A stretch of DNA of 64,000 nt from an uncultured Bacillaceae bacterium (GTDB taxonomy: Bacteria > Bacillota > Bacilli > Bacillales > Caldibacillaceae): NCBI GenBank assembly GCA_937951955.1, contig CALGAD010000016.1:1-64000 (forward strand), in the 5' to 3' direction. The translations under genes were made by a program, and so were the position numbers. How positions within the stretch are numbered: the first letter of the stretch is position 1; every line of letters starts with the position of its first letter. The notes below the pieces were generated by a model. That model was not told the DNA's origin and searched no databases. It saw only the letters and a program-made list of their open reading frames with translations. Below, in pieces: positions 8,283 through 16,992 of the stretch.

Positions 8283-8825
8283 ATGAAAAGAAAATGGTGG
8301 ATTGTTGTTATTTCAATTATATTGTTCGGTATTGAAAGTATTTTTGCGAATGTTTTCCCCGCCTCACTTTTTTTCGAAGAATGGATTTTTGTCCCCCGGT
8401 TTCTCTTTATTTTTCTTCTCATGTTAACGGTTTATTACGATGAAAAAACAGGTTTGGCTACTGCTTTTATTTTCGGTTTATTAATGGATATTGTGTTTAC
8501 CCAAATTTTAGGGATTTATTTATTTTGGTACCCGGCGATCTGTTATGTCGTCGCTAAATTAATGAAGGTCATCCATAACCATTTATTTATCATGAACTTC
8601 ATTAGTTTATTCGCGATAACCGGACTGGAATTTGGAATTTATTTTTTCTTTAAAATTTTGCAATTTACTAAACTCGATGTGACGACTTTCACGGAAATCC
8701 GTCTCGTCCCCATCTTACTTTTAAACTTCGTATTTTTTGTCTTATTCTCGTATCCTTTAAAAAAATATTTTACCCAGCTTTATATGGAGAAACAGGAAGA
8801 AGAAGGGATGTTCCAGTCGGATTAA
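8283..8825 (+). CDS. mreD: Rod-shape protein MreD
   Basis: Small polytopic membrane partner of MreC in the elongation complex. 180 residues, almost wholly hydrophobic, with five or six predicted membrane segments and the family-type GLLMDIVFTQILGIYLFWYP stretch (about residues 62-81). The C-terminus is short, charged and cytoplasmic. ATG 8283 chosen (an in-frame GTG lies at 8274, within the GGTGGGG site). An imperfect hairpin with a T-rich 3' side (about 8893-8945) may end the mre transcript before minC. Confidence 0.9.
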   Translation: MKRKWWIVVISIILFGIESIFANVFPASLFFEEWIFVPRFLFIFLLMLTVYYDEKTGLATAFIFGLLMDIVFTQILGIYLFWYPAICYVVAKLMKVIHNHLFIMNFISLFAITGLEFGIYFFFKILQFTKLDVTTFTEIRLVPILLLNFVFFVLFSYPLKKYFTQLYMEKQEEEGMFQSD

Positions 8826-8980
8826 TCTCTTCCTTTGCACGAAGTTTTAAGTGGTGTTTTTCACAACCGTAAAGATTTGTATTTCGCTTGAAAAGACGGC
8901 TTTTCGATTTATTTTGTAAAAAATAAAGGAAAAAGCCCGCCTTTTGTTGAATCTTTATTTTGATGAGGTGAAATTCAAGC

Positions 8981-9661
8981 ATGCCCAGGACACAAAAAGT
9001 AACCATCAAAGGCACGAAGGACGGGTTATCATTATTTTTATCCGATACGAGTTCTTTCCATGAAGTATTGGAAGAACTGGATGCCAAACTGGCGATAGCG
9101 GAAAAGTTTAAAGATGAAACCCATCTGTTAAATGTTCGGATACATACTGGAAATCGGCTGTTGACTGATCAACAAATCGAAGAAATCGAACATGTCGTTT
9201 CTAAAGAACGTAACCTCCAAATATCATCCATCGAAGCGGATGTCATTTCGAAAGATGAGGCGGATCGGTTAGTCAAAGAAACACAAGTCCATGTTGTCAA
9301 TAAAATCATTCGTTCCGGTCAAGTTTTTCGTGTGCAAGGTGATTTACTTCTCATCGGCGATGTGAATCCGGGTGGGAAAGTCATCGCATCCGGAAACATC
9401 TTTATCATGGGCGTTTTAAAAGGTGTGGCCCATGCCGGTTATCCGGAAAATCGGGAAGCGGTTATCGTGGGCGCACAAATGCGACCGGGACAGTTACGCA
9501 TTGCCGATCAAATTTCCCGGGCACCAGATGATGAAGAACCTGTCCAAAACGAGACGGAATGTGCATATATCAATCAAGAGAATGAGATAATTATCGATAG
9601 ATTACAAGTTTTGCGAAGGATACGGCCTGAATTAAATCGATTCATTGAAGGGGGAGAGTAA
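8981..9661 (+). CDS. minC: Septum site-determining protein MinC
   Basis: Division inhibitor that blocks FtsZ ring formation at the poles when carried by MinD. 226 residues: an N-terminal FtsZ-interaction domain (about 1-105) and a C-terminal beta-helical domain (about 110-210) that dimerises and binds MinD. The latter contains RSGQVFRVQGDLLLIGDVNPGG-like turns and GNIFIMGVLKGVAHAGYP. It lies 4 bp before minD, in the same operon. No minE is present, as expected for Bacillus, which uses DivIVA/MinJ. Confidence 0.95.
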   Translation: MPRTQKVTIKGTKDGLSLFLSDTSSFHEVLEELDAKLAIAEKFKDETHLLNVRIHTGNRLLTDQQIEEIEHVVSKERNLQISSIEADVISKDEADRLVKETQVHVVNKIIRSGQVFRVQGDLLLIGDVNPGGKVIASGNIFIMGVLKGVAHAGYPENREAVIVGAQMRPGQLRIADQISRAPDDEEPVQNETECAYINQENEIIIDRLQVLRRIRPELNRFIEGGE

Positions 9662-9664
9662 TCC

Positions 9665-10468
9665 GTGGGTGAGGCAATAGTCATAACATCTGGAAAAGGT
9701 GGCGTAGGGAAAACAACAACAACGGCCAATTTAGGAACGGCGTTGGCGATGCAAGGTAAAAAGGTTTGCCTTGTTGATACCGATATCGGTTTGCGGAATT
9801 TGGATGTTATCCTGGGTTTGGAAAATCGTATTATATATGATCTTGTCGATGTTGCCGAAGGGCGTTGTAAAATTCAACAAGCCCTTGTTCGGGACAAGCG
9901 TTTTGATGATTTATTATGGTTGCTGCCGGCGGCTCAAAGCAGTGATAAAACAGCCGTGAACGGAGAACAAATGAAAACGATCGTCAATGAGTTGAAAAAG
10001 GATTTTGACTATATTTTGATTGACTGTCCGGCGGGAATTGAACAAGGGTTCCAAAATGCGATTGCTGGAGCGGATCAATCGATTGTTGTGACAACTCCCG
10101 AACACTCGGCGGTAAGGGATGCGGACCGCATCATCGGTCTTTTAGAAAAAGAACCGATGGACCCGCCGCGACTAATTATCAACCGGATCCGGACGAATAT
10201 GGTGAAAGACGGCAATATGCTCGATGTTAATGATGTCACGAATATTTTAGCGATAGAACTACTCGGTATTGTAGCCGATGATGATGAGGTATTGAAAGCT
10301 TCCTATCACGGGGAACCGGTTGTATTAAATCCGAATACGAGTGCAGGAATTGCTTACCGCAACATCGCCCGGAGAATTCTCGGTGAATCGGTCCCGCTGC
10401 AACAACTCGACAATGAGCCGAATGGCTTCTTCAGTCGAATTAAAAAGTTTTTCGGTGCTCGTGTATAG
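9665..10468 (+). CDS. minD: Septum site-determining ATPase MinD
   Basis: Membrane-associated ParA/MinD-type ATPase that recruits MinC. The deviant Walker A SGKGGVGKTTTTANLG is at residues 9-24 with the signature lysine. Switch II is DYILIDCPAGIEQGF. The C-terminal amphipathic membrane-targeting helix is NGFFSRIKKFFGARV. 267 residues, normal. GTG start at 9665 follows GGGGGAG. A strong terminator follows (10490-10519). Confidence 0.97.
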   Translation: MGEAIVITSGKGGVGKTTTTANLGTALAMQGKKVCLVDTDIGLRNLDVILGLENRIIYDLVDVAEGRCKIQQALVRDKRFDDLLWLLPAAQSSDKTAVNGEQMKTIVNELKKDFDYILIDCPAGIEQGFQNAIAGADQSIVVTTPEHSAVRDADRIIGLLEKEPMDPPRLIINRIRTNMVKDGNMLDVNDVTNILAIELLGIVADDDEVLKASYHGEPVVLNPNTSAGIAYRNIARRILGESVPLQQLDNEPNGFFSRIKKFFGARV

Positions 10469-10489
10469 TTTTGTACATAAAATATACTC

Positions 10490-10519
10490 AAAACGGTGTC
10501 ATGTTCGACGCCGTTTTTT
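10490..10519 (+). terminator. Rho-independent terminator after minD
   Basis: AAAACGGTGTC, loop ATGTTC, then GACGCCGTTTTTT: an 11-bp stem with one G-T pair, ending in a T run. It closes the mre-min transcript and separates it from the spoIVF operon. Confidence 0.85.
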
Positions 10520-10621
10520 ATTTGCAAAATAAGACTGTTGTAGCTGTCTTGTCGAATTAGTACGTGCACTTAATAGATGCATCCTGTAACCACCATTTCC
10601 CATGCTTTTTCCCATTTTTGT

Positions 10622-10649
10622 CATACATATTTCGGACAAGTCATACAGT
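10622..10649 (+). promoter_or_regulatory. Candidate sigma-E promoter of spoIVFAB
   Basis: CATACAGT (10642-10649) fits the sigma-E -10 consensus CATACAnT. CATACAT (10622-10628), 13 bp upstream, is an approximate -35. The operon is known to be mother-cell (sigma-E) controlled in B. subtilis; here the assignment rests on this match and gene identity. Confidence 0.4.
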
Positions 10650-10682
10650 GTAATAGACATTGGGTGAAAAGGAATGGTGTAT

Positions 10683-11447
10683 ATGCGGGACCGGCGCAAA
10701 GAAATCAAAAAACGGATTGCACGACGAAAAAGACAGAAAGCAGCGATGGGACTGGCAAGAAAGCAGAGTGAATTCGATGGTTTTTATGATCTAGATTATG
10801 GCGATCTCCCTTATTATTCCAGCGACGAATATCGGGAGCGCAACGCTCATCCGTTATGGAATAAAGAGGTTTTTGCGATGAAATTGTTGGGTGCGGCGGC
10901 ACTTGTGTTAATCGTGGCCATTCTTTTTAAAGATCCATCTCCAAAACTCGAACCGGCCCGTGCTGCCATAACGGATATTATGGAAAAAGAATTTCAGTTT
11001 GCGGCGGTCGGAGAATGGTATGAAAAAACGTTTGGCAAACCGCTTGCCTTGTTACCGGAACGCCCAAAAGATGATATTGCCACGGACGATGCAAACTATG
11101 CGGTACCGGCCAATGGGCAAATTTTAGAAACGTTCAGTCCCGATTCGGAAGGGATAATTTTGCAAACGAAGAGTAATGAAGAGGTTGCCGCCGTCCTGGA
11201 TGGGACAGTGATTTTCGCGGGAACTAAGGAAGATAACGGGAAAATGGTGATCGTGCAGCATGCGGATGGCAGTGAATCATGGTACGGTGAATTATCAGAA
11301 ATATTTGTGAAAGTATACGATCAAGTGGAAGCTGGACAGGCTCTTGGCATCGTGAAGTCGACGGGGGCAGAGACGGGAGAGTTTTATTTTGCTTTAAAGA
11401 AAGATGAGCGTTTTATCGATCCGGTTCAGGTGATTAAATTTGAATAA
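10683..11447 (+). CDS. spoIVFA: Stage IV sporulation protein SpoIVFA (SpoIVFB regulator)
   Basis: Mother-cell membrane protein of the outer forespore membrane. It tethers and inhibits the SpoIVFB protease until the forespore SpoIVB signal arrives. 254 residues. A basic N-terminus (MRDRRKEIKKRIARRKRQ) precedes one membrane segment (LLGAAALVLIVAILF, about residues 67-81). An extracellular LytM/M23-like domain follows, with KMVIVQHADGSESWYGEL and ending FIDPVQVIKFE; the zinc-binding residues of active M23 peptidases are not complete. ATG 10683 is chosen because AAAAGGA lies 9 bp upstream; an ATG at 10674 is also in frame. The end overlaps spoIVFB by 8 bp. Confidence 0.92.
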   Translation: MRDRRKEIKKRIARRKRQKAAMGLARKQSEFDGFYDLDYGDLPYYSSDEYRERNAHPLWNKEVFAMKLLGAAALVLIVAILFKDPSPKLEPARAAITDIMEKEFQFAAVGEWYEKTFGKPLALLPERPKDDIATDDANYAVPANGQILETFSPDSEGIILQTKSNEEVAAVLDGTVIFAGTKEDNGKMVIVQHADGSESWYGELSEIFVKVYDQVEAGQALGIVKSTGAETGEFYFALKKDERFIDPVQVIKFE

Positions 11448-12294
11448 AGTTCGGGTACTCTCCAATATTCATATTCACCCGCTTTTTTGGGTCATCGTTG
11501 TAATCGCGGTGATTCATGCACAATTTTTTAATCTTCTATTATTGTTTTTGATTGTTTTCATCCATGAACTCGGGCATTTAGTTGCCTGTCTTTATTTTTC
11601 CTGGGATGTGAAGCGAGTTCTTTTGCTCCCTTTTGGCGGTGTGGTGGAAACGGATGAGCACGGGAGGCGTCCGTTGAAAGAAGAAATGATTGTTATTTTA
11701 GCCGGACCGCTCCAGCATTTTTGGCTCATTGCGTTAGCCAAGATTCTTTTCTTATTTTCCTTCATTTCCCCCGCCACTTATGAAACCTTTGTTCAGTTTA
11801 ATTGGATGATCTTGTTTTTTAACTGTCTTCCCATTTTGCCGTTAGATGGGGGGAAACTCCTTTATTACATATTTTCTTCGTTGTGGCCGTTTCGCGTTGC
11901 ATTAGAGCGGGCGATTTACACCTCAACCGTGTTTTTAATGTTGTTTACCATCGCTATCCTCCTTATTTTTCCGACCCACTTAAACGGCTGGCTCATGGTG
12001 TTTTTTTTAGCGTACTCCCTTATGCAGGAATGGAAAAATCGCCATTACACTTTTATGCGCTTTTTGTTAGAACGGTATGATGAGGTGCCGCAGGTGATGC
12101 GAAAACGGCGGGTTGTTGTCCACGAGAACGATTCGATCCTGGATGTTGTGCAAAAATTTTACCGGGGATTTCTCCATTCTGTTGTGGTCGTTGATAAAGG
12201 GACAAATATCGGTATAATAAGTGAGAGGGCATGTATTGAAGCCTTTTTTCAAGGCACGACACCGCCACCGAAAATCAAAAATTTGCTTTCATAA
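11440..12294 (+). CDS. spoIVFB: Pro-sigma-K processing intramembrane protease SpoIVFB
   Basis: Site-2-protease family metalloprotease that removes the pro-sequence of sigma-K in the mother cell; the sigK gene is in this same window. Zinc motif HELGH is at 42-46 inside a membrane helix, and the second motif NCLPILPLDGGK gives Asp136. Several membrane segments lie in the first 190 residues. A cytoplasmic C-terminal CBS-like domain follows (about 200-284, VVHENDSILDVVQKF...VVVVDKGTNIGIISE) and senses ATP in the B. subtilis enzyme. TTG start, overlapping spoIVFA, so the pair is probably translationally coupled. Confidence 0.95.
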   Translation: MNKVRVLSNIHIHPLFWVIVVIAVIHAQFFNLLLLFLIVFIHELGHLVACLYFSWDVKRVLLLPFGGVVETDEHGRRPLKEEMIVILAGPLQHFWLIALAKILFLFSFISPATYETFVQFNWMILFFNCLPILPLDGGKLLYYIFSSLWPFRVALERAIYTSTVFLMLFTIAILLIFPTHLNGWLMVFFLAYSLMQEWKNRHYTFMRFLLERYDEVPQVMRKRRVVVHENDSILDVVQKFYRGFLHSVVVVDKGTNIGIISERACIEAFFQGTTPPPKIKNLLS

Positions 12295-12308
12295 CGGGCC
12301 TGGATACA

Positions 12309-12337
12309 TTGACAATCTATTTTTTATATGGTACTAT
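12309..12337 (+). promoter_or_regulatory. Promoter of rplU-prp-rpmA
   Basis: TTGACA (12309-12314), 17-bp spacer, TACTAT (12332-12337): near-consensus sigma-A promoter about 115 bp before rplU, feeding the leader hairpins. Confidence 0.75.
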
Positions 12338-12343
12338 CTTACT

Positions 12344-12448
12344 GTTATGTTTGTAGCACCCGTGCTACAACCGCTCATATCAGGTTTTCAAGTTTTTGCC
12401 AACTGGCAAAACACCGAATATGGCGAGTCTGAGAAAAGAGGAGGTGCA
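12344..12448 (+). ncRNA. L21 ribosomal protein leader
   Basis: The untranslated leader of rplU folds into a strong hairpin TTGTAGCAC-CC-GTGCTACAA (12351-12370). A second, longer structure pairs CGCTCATAT (12373 on) with ATATGGCGAG (12418 on) around an inner TGCCA/TGGCA hairpin. Position and shape fit the L21 leader family of Bacillota, thought to give autogenous control by L21. Assignment is from position and hand folding only. Confidence 0.65.
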
Positions 12449-12451
12449 ATG

Positions 12452-12760
12452 ATGTACGCAATTGTTGAAACAGGTGGAAAACAAGTTAAAGTAGCTGAAG
12501 GCCAAACAATTACTGTTGAAAAATTAAACGCTGAAGTTGGCGAAACAGTCACCCTTGACAAAGTCTTATTCATCGGTGGCGAAACGGTTAAAGTTGGCAA
12601 TCCTTATGTAGAAGGTGCCAAAGTGACAGCAAAAGTTGCTGAACACGGAAAACATAAGAAAATCATTGTTTTCAAATATAAACCGAAAAAGAACTACAGC
12701 AAAAAACAAGGCCATCGCCAACCTTATACAAAATTAGTGATTGAAAAAATTGAAGGATAA
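12452..12760 (+). CDS. rplU: 50S ribosomal protein L21
   Basis: Large-subunit protein binding 23S rRNA near L20. 102 residues, exactly the usual length. It starts MYAIVETGGKQVKVAEGQTI and ends with the conserved KKNYSKKQGHRQPYTKLVIEKI. Start ATG 12452 follows GGAGG by 7 bases; an adjacent ATG at 12449 is in frame. First gene of rplU-prp-rpmA. Confidence 0.97.
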   Translation: MYAIVETGGKQVKVAEGQTITVEKLNAEVGETVTLDKVLFIGGETVKVGNPYVEGAKVTAKVAEHGKHKKIIVFKYKPKKNYSKKQGHRQPYTKLVIEKIEG

Positions 12761-12771
12761 GGCGACGGCTT

Positions 12772-13104
12772 ATGATTCGTGTGACGATAGATCAAAATAA
12801 AAACGGGGACATTCTGTCCTTTACGGTTACCGGTCATGCCAATTTTGCTGAATACGGTTCCGATATCGTTTGTGCAGGTGTTTCCGCGGTAACCTTCGGT
12901 GCGTTAAATGCTGTCGAAGCGCTAACCGCTGCCAATCTGGATGTGGTCCAGGGAGGCGAGGGAGGTTATCTTCACTGTCAAGTTCCGGAACATCTGCCAA
13001 CTGAGCAAATGGAAAAAGTGCAGCTCCTGTTAAAAGGAATGCTCGTCGCACTGGAATCCATTGAACGGGAATATAGCAAATACATTACAATTACCTTCAA
13101 ATAA
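12772..13104 (+). CDS. prp: Ribosomal-processing cysteine protease Prp
   Basis: Cysteine protease (YsxB/DUF464 family) that removes the N-terminal extension of L27 before ribosome assembly. 110 residues. The catalytic pair is visible: His in VTGHANFAEYG (about residue 22) and Cys in SDIVCAGVSAVTFG (about residue 34). It sits between the genes for L21 and L27, whose product carries the matching cleavage site, so the enzyme and its substrate are co-transcribed. Confidence 0.95.
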   Translation: MIRVTIDQNKNGDILSFTVTGHANFAEYGSDIVCAGVSAVTFGALNAVEALTAANLDVVQGGEGGYLHCQVPEHLPTEQMEKVQLLLKGMLVALESIEREYSKYITITFK

Positions 13105-13121
13105 GCAGGAGGTGGACAGAT

Positions 13122-13412
13122 ATGTTTAAAATGGATCTTCAATTTTTCGCTACGAAAAAAGGGGTAGGTTCCACAAAGAACGGTCGTGACTCCATTGCCA
13201 AACGTCTCGGTGCAAAACGTGCCGATGGACAATTCGTAACAGGCGGTTCTATTCTTTACCGTCAACGGGGAACAAAAATTTACCCGGGTGAAAACGTAGG
13301 TCGTGGCGGTGACGATACACTATTTGCTAAATGCGACGGTATCGTTCGCTTCGAGCGGATGGGTCGCAACCGGAAAAAAGTGAGTGTTTACCCGGTAGCA
13401 AAAGAAGCATAA
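13122..13412 (+). CDS. rpmA: 50S ribosomal protein L27 (with cleavable leader)
   Basis: Large-subunit protein near the peptidyl-transferase centre. 96 residues. The N-terminus MFKMDLQFF-ATKKGVGSTK carries the Bacillota extension, cut after the Phe pair by Prp. The body is canonical (NGRDSIAKRLGAKRADGQFV, GSILYRQRGTKIYPG). GGAGG precedes the ATG. Followed by a terminator. Confidence 0.98.
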   Translation: MFKMDLQFFATKKGVGSTKNGRDSIAKRLGAKRADGQFVTGGSILYRQRGTKIYPGENVGRGGDDTLFAKCDGIVRFERMGRNRKKVSVYPVAKEA

Positions 13413-13425
13413 ATTGTTTAAAAAA

Positions 13426-13454
13426 CTCTAGCCTTTACGGTTAGGGTTTTTTTA
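13426..13454 (+). terminator. Terminator after rpmA
   Basis: ACTCTAGCC - TTTAC - GGTTAGGGT with G-T pairs, followed by seven T residues. Confidence 0.75.
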
Positions 13455-13561
13455 TGCCCATTTCTCCTGTTTAACCTTCCCCAAAATAGAATATTTTTTC
13501 GAAATTATGGAGAGTATGGTATACTTTTTTCAAAGTTCGTGGAAAAATGAGGGAAATCGGG

Positions 13562-14080
13562 ATGGAAAAATGGGATGTCGTCGAATTATTGCGCTATGCT
13601 CGCCATGATACGTTAAACCAAATTCAGTTATTAAAAGGGTACTTAGCGCTCGGTCGGACGGAAAAGGTGAAAGAAATTCTTGATCAATGGATTCGGGATG
13701 CGGAAAAAGAGACGAGCATTTCGAATTTAAACTGTCCTCGCCTCGCTTCCCTGTTTTTAACGTATAAATGGCAGGGCTATACCGCTGAACTCGATTATAT
13801 GGTGGAAGGAAAGGGGAAGTTTACTCCCCGACAGGACGAGCTTCTCAGCGCTTGGTTCGAACAATTTTTTGAACTAATAGAGCGTGATACATCCAATGAA
13901 ACGGTATCGGTACTTAAGGTAAAAATAATGATGGAACAAAAGCCCGTTATTCAAATTACCGGGCAGGGAGATACGGTACATAACGAAGCATTGCGGCAAT
14001 TTTTTGCGAAACGGGAAAAGCTAGAGATAACCGAACAGCTTTTTAAAGATCAATATTTTTTTGTCGAGCTAACAGTATAA
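13562..14080 (+). CDS. spo0B: Sporulation phosphotransferase Spo0B
   Basis: Phosphorelay protein that passes phosphate from Spo0F to Spo0A at sporulation onset. The N-terminal dimerisation helix contains the phosphoacceptor His15 in YARHDTLNQIQLLKGYL, with the family HDxxNxxQ pattern. The C-terminal part is a degenerate histidine-kinase ATPase fold lacking ATP motifs. 172 residues, slightly shorter than B. subtilis (192). ATG 13562 has GAGGG about 8 bases upstream; ATG 13547 lacks a site. It directly precedes obg, as in B. subtilis, where the two are co-transcribed. Confidence 0.9.
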   Translation: MEKWDVVELLRYARHDTLNQIQLLKGYLALGRTEKVKEILDQWIRDAEKETSISNLNCPRLASLFLTYKWQGYTAELDYMVEGKGKFTPRQDELLSAWFEQFFELIERDTSNETVSVLKVKIMMEQKPVIQITGQGDTVHNEALRQFFAKREKLEITEQLFKDQYFFVELTV

Positions 14081-14113
14081 TGGATGAATAGCTCATGAAA
14101 GGAGGCGCAGCTC

Positions 14114-15394
14114 ATGTTTGTTGATCATGTGAAAGTGTATGTCAAAGGCGGAGACGGGGGCAACGGAATGGTTGCCTTCCGCAGGGAAAAATATATACCG
14201 ATGGGCGGTCCGGCCGGTGGCGATGGTGGGAAAGGCGGCGATGTCGTTTTTGTAGTCGATGAAGGGTTAAGCACGTTGATGGATTTTCGCTACCAGCGCC
14301 ACTTTAAAGCCCCGCGCGGTGAACATGGCCGGGGGAAAAATCAGCACGGAAAAAGTGCGAAAGATTTAGTTGTCAAAGTTCCACCCGGCACTATTGTCAA
14401 AGATGATGACACCGGGGAAATCATTGCCGATTTAGTCAAACATGGAGAGCGGGCGATTATCGCCAAAGGTGGTCGGGGAGGACGCGGGAACACCCGCTTT
14501 GCCACACCGAAAAACCCCGCCCCAGAAATCGCGGAAAATGGTGAACCCGGCGAGGAACGCTATGTCACCCTGGAATTGAAACTCCTTGCCGATGTTGGCC
14601 TGGTCGGTTTTCCGAGTGTCGGTAAATCAACGCTACTTTCCGTCGTTAGTGCGGCGAAACCGAAAATTGGCGATTATCATTTCACGACGATCGTTCCTAA
14701 TTTAGGGGTCGTTGAAACGGAAGATCACCGCAGTTTCGTTATGGCCGATTTGCCAGGTCTTATTGAAGGTGCGCACCAGGGGGCCGGGCTCGGTCTAGAG
14801 TTTTTACGTCATATTGAACGGACCCGGGTCATCGTCCACGTTGTTGATATTGCCGGCGTGGAAGGACGGGATCCGTATGATGATTTTGTCAAAATTAATG
14901 AGGAATTGAAGCAGTATAATCTGAGACTGTTAGAAAGACCGATGATTGTTGCGGCGAATAAAATGGATATGCCCGGAGCCGAAGAAAATTTAGCGAAGTT
15001 TAAAGAAAAGGTCGGGGAAATTCCTGTTTATCCGATTTCTGCCTATACGCGCCAGGGGATTCGAGAATTGCTGTTTGCGATCGCCGATATACTGGCGACA
15101 GCTCCTGAATTTCCGATCCTTACCGAAGAAGAAAAACCTCAAGGTGTCGTTTATAAATACGAGGAACCGAAAGAAGAATTTACCATCACCCGTGATCCCG
15201 ACGGCACCTTTGTTGTGAGCGGAGAGAAGATCGAACGATTGTTCAAAATGACGAACTTTAACTACGACCAATCTGTTCAAAGATTTGCCCGGCAACTTCG
15301 CAGCCTGGGCGTTGATGAAGCGCTCAGAAAGCGTGGGGCCAGGGATGGAGATACAGTGCGAATTTTAGATTATGAATTTGAATTTATCGAATAG
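14114..15394 (+). CDS. obg: Essential GTPase Obg
   Basis: Ribosome-associated GTPase acting in 50S assembly, stress response and sporulation. The glycine-rich Obg fold spans residues 1-158 (MFVDHVKVYVKGGDGGNGM, many GGxGG turns). The G domain follows: G1 GFPSVGKST, G3 DLPGLIEGA, G4 NKMD, G5 ISA. A C-terminal OCT domain lies at about 345-426 with KIERLFKMTNFNYDQSVQRF. 426 residues, normal. AAGGAGG precedes the ATG. Confidence 0.98.
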   Translation: MFVDHVKVYVKGGDGGNGMVAFRREKYIPMGGPAGGDGGKGGDVVFVVDEGLSTLMDFRYQRHFKAPRGEHGRGKNQHGKSAKDLVVKVPPGTIVKDDDTGEIIADLVKHGERAIIAKGGRGGRGNTRFATPKNPAPEIAENGEPGEERYVTLELKLLADVGLVGFPSVGKSTLLSVVSAAKPKIGDYHFTTIVPNLGVVETEDHRSFVMADLPGLIEGAHQGAGLGLEFLRHIERTRVIVHVVDIAGVEGRDPYDDFVKINEELKQYNLRLLERPMIVAANKMDMPGAEENLAKFKEKVGEIPVYPISAYTRQGIRELLFAIADILATAPEFPILTEEEKPQGVVYKYEEPKEEFTITRDPDGTFVVSGEKIERLFKMTNFNYDQSVQRFARQLRSLGVDEALRKRGARDGDTVRILDYEFEFIE

Positions 15395-15410
15395 ATATGC
15401 TGATTGAATA

Positions 15411-15442
15411 AAAACCCGTTATCGTGACGATACGGGTTTTTT
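15411..15442 (+). terminator. Terminator after obg
   Basis: AAAACCCGTTATCG - TGA - CGATACGGGTTTTTT: stem of about 13 bp with one unpaired T and a T run. Confidence 0.88.
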
Positions 15443-15515
15443 CATTTATGAACATATTTTTGTTAGTTGTTTCATAATTTTTTACGGGGAATGATTGGCA
15501 ATTTGCCCATAGTTT

Positions 15516-15523
15516 CATACAAT
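15516..15523 (+). promoter_or_regulatory. Candidate sigma-E -10 box of safA
   Basis: CATACAAT is a perfect sigma-E -10 match, 30 bp before the safA start. The -35 region is weak (GGCAATT about 12 bp upstream). safA is sigma-E dependent in B. subtilis. Confidence 0.45.
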
Positions 15524-15552
15524 ATACCGATATGCTTACAGGAGGGGATAGA

Positions 15553-16857
15553 GTGAAGATTCATATCGTTCAAAAGGGGGATACGCTCGGAAAGATTGCC
15601 GAACGCTATGGAATCAATCTGGAAGAGTTGAAAGCCTTTAATACCCAGCTAACCAATCCCGATAAACTGATGCCCGGTATGAAAGTTCGTATTCCAACTA
15701 CAGGAGGTACGGTAAAAAAGGAAAAACAAGTGAAAGAAAAACCTCAGCAGAAAATGACTGAAACTGAACATCCGTTTATCGAATATAAGCCACCGATGAT
15801 GCCCGTTCAAAAAGAAATGCCTGCACCGCCAAAACCACCGAAAAAAGAGGAGCATGAAAAAATTATGAAGGAAAAGCCTAAACCGAAATTACCACAACCG
15901 AGTTTACCGAAGATGGAATCCAAAAAAGAATATGTGATGAAAGAGGAAAAACCTGTAAAAGAAATGCCCCCTTATAAAATGCCTGCCATCATGCCAATGC
16001 CCTGCTACCATCCGTGTCCACCGCTACCCTGCGGTCCAGTAATGCCTTTCCATTTCGGCCATGGATTGCCTGAATACATGGGATACCAGGATCCGAACAC
16101 CTATGGATACATGCCAGCGATGAACCCCTGGATGCAACAACCACCCGCCAATTCTCCTTTCCCATACCAAAATCGCGAACCGCTAGAAAATGATGCTAAT
16201 GAAGAACCGTATAATGAGGAATACCGGAATATGAGCGGGATGGGGAACCCACCGTTTAATCCTATACAATGGGTAAACGGTACATCTGGTTTCCAGGAAT
16301 CGATGTGGCAAATGAATCCATACCTTTACGGACCGCAAAGCGGGATGCCGCAATATCCTTCGGGATATAGCCTACAGGGGATGATACCACAAATGGATCC
16401 ATCTTCCTTTGTTCAATCAGGATTCTCGCCCGAACAAGGTTATCCGGTTGAAGGTGGATTCCAGAACATGGGGCAATGGGGAATGCAAGCACAGCCACCG
16501 CTGATGCAACCAATGGGTGGATTTGTAAATACACCTTCCGGACAACCGGGACAGATGGGGATGATGCCTTCTCAACCGATGATGGGTCAGCAACCACTTG
16601 CTGGTGGAAAAGATTGCGGCTGTGGTGGACCGACCATGCAGCAGCAGGTACCCCAACCATTTAACTGGCAACAAGGATATTATCCGCAACAAGGCTTTAT
16701 GGGCGGAGGATTCCCCCCTATGAATCCGCAAGGAACCTTTCCATTTGGAGGAATGATGCCCGGTTTTCGTGAAGAACCATCTGCGAATGAAATGAATGAA
16801 TCGACCTCCTTTGATGGCTTTCCAGCACCCTCTGAATTCGAAGATGAGGAAGACTAA
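15553..16857 (+). CDS. safA: Spore coat morphogenetic protein SafA (LysM)
   Basis: Organises the inner spore coat, anchored at the cortex-coat interface. The N-terminal LysM domain (residues 1-50, VKIHIVQKGDTLGKIAERYG...LMPGMKVRIP) binds cortex peptidoglycan. A Lys/Glu/Pro-rich linker follows, then about 300 low-complexity residues rich in Met, Pro, Gln, Gly and Tyr, with a DCGCGG cysteine cluster near 360. 434 residues against about 390 in B. subtilis. GTG 15553 lies 6 bases after GGAGGGG. Several internal Met codons could give the short SafA-C30 type product seen in B. subtilis; not testable here. Repeat-rich tail is typical for coat proteins. Confidence 0.92.
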   Translation: MKIHIVQKGDTLGKIAERYGINLEELKAFNTQLTNPDKLMPGMKVRIPTTGGTVKKEKQVKEKPQQKMTETEHPFIEYKPPMMPVQKEMPAPPKPPKKEEHEKIMKEKPKPKLPQPSLPKMESKKEYVMKEEKPVKEMPPYKMPAIMPMPCYHPCPPLPCGPVMPFHFGHGLPEYMGYQDPNTYGYMPAMNPWMQQPPANSPFPYQNREPLENDANEEPYNEEYRNMSGMGNPPFNPIQWVNGTSGFQESMWQMNPYLYGPQSGMPQYPSGYSLQGMIPQMDPSSFVQSGFSPEQGYPVEGGFQNMGQWGMQAQPPLMQPMGGFVNTPSGQPGQMGMMPSQPMMGQQPLAGGKDCGCGGPTMQQQVPQPFNWQQGYYPQQGFMGGGFPPMNPQGTFPFGGMMPGFREEPSANEMNESTSFDGFPAPSEFEDEED

Positions 16858-16868
16858 ATCACAGAGAT

Positions 16869-16895
16869 GACGATCCTTTAGTGATCGTCTTTTTT
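16869..16895 (+). terminator. Terminator after safA
   Basis: GACGATC - CTTTAGT - GATCGTC followed by six T residues. Confidence 0.88.
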
Positions 16896-16992
16896 AATCG
16901 TTTTTCGTTTCGATTAAAATTTTCACGAGTCGGATAAAATAAATATTGCGATAATCCTAAAAATCGAATGATTTCAATTAGGGGTGTCCCGA

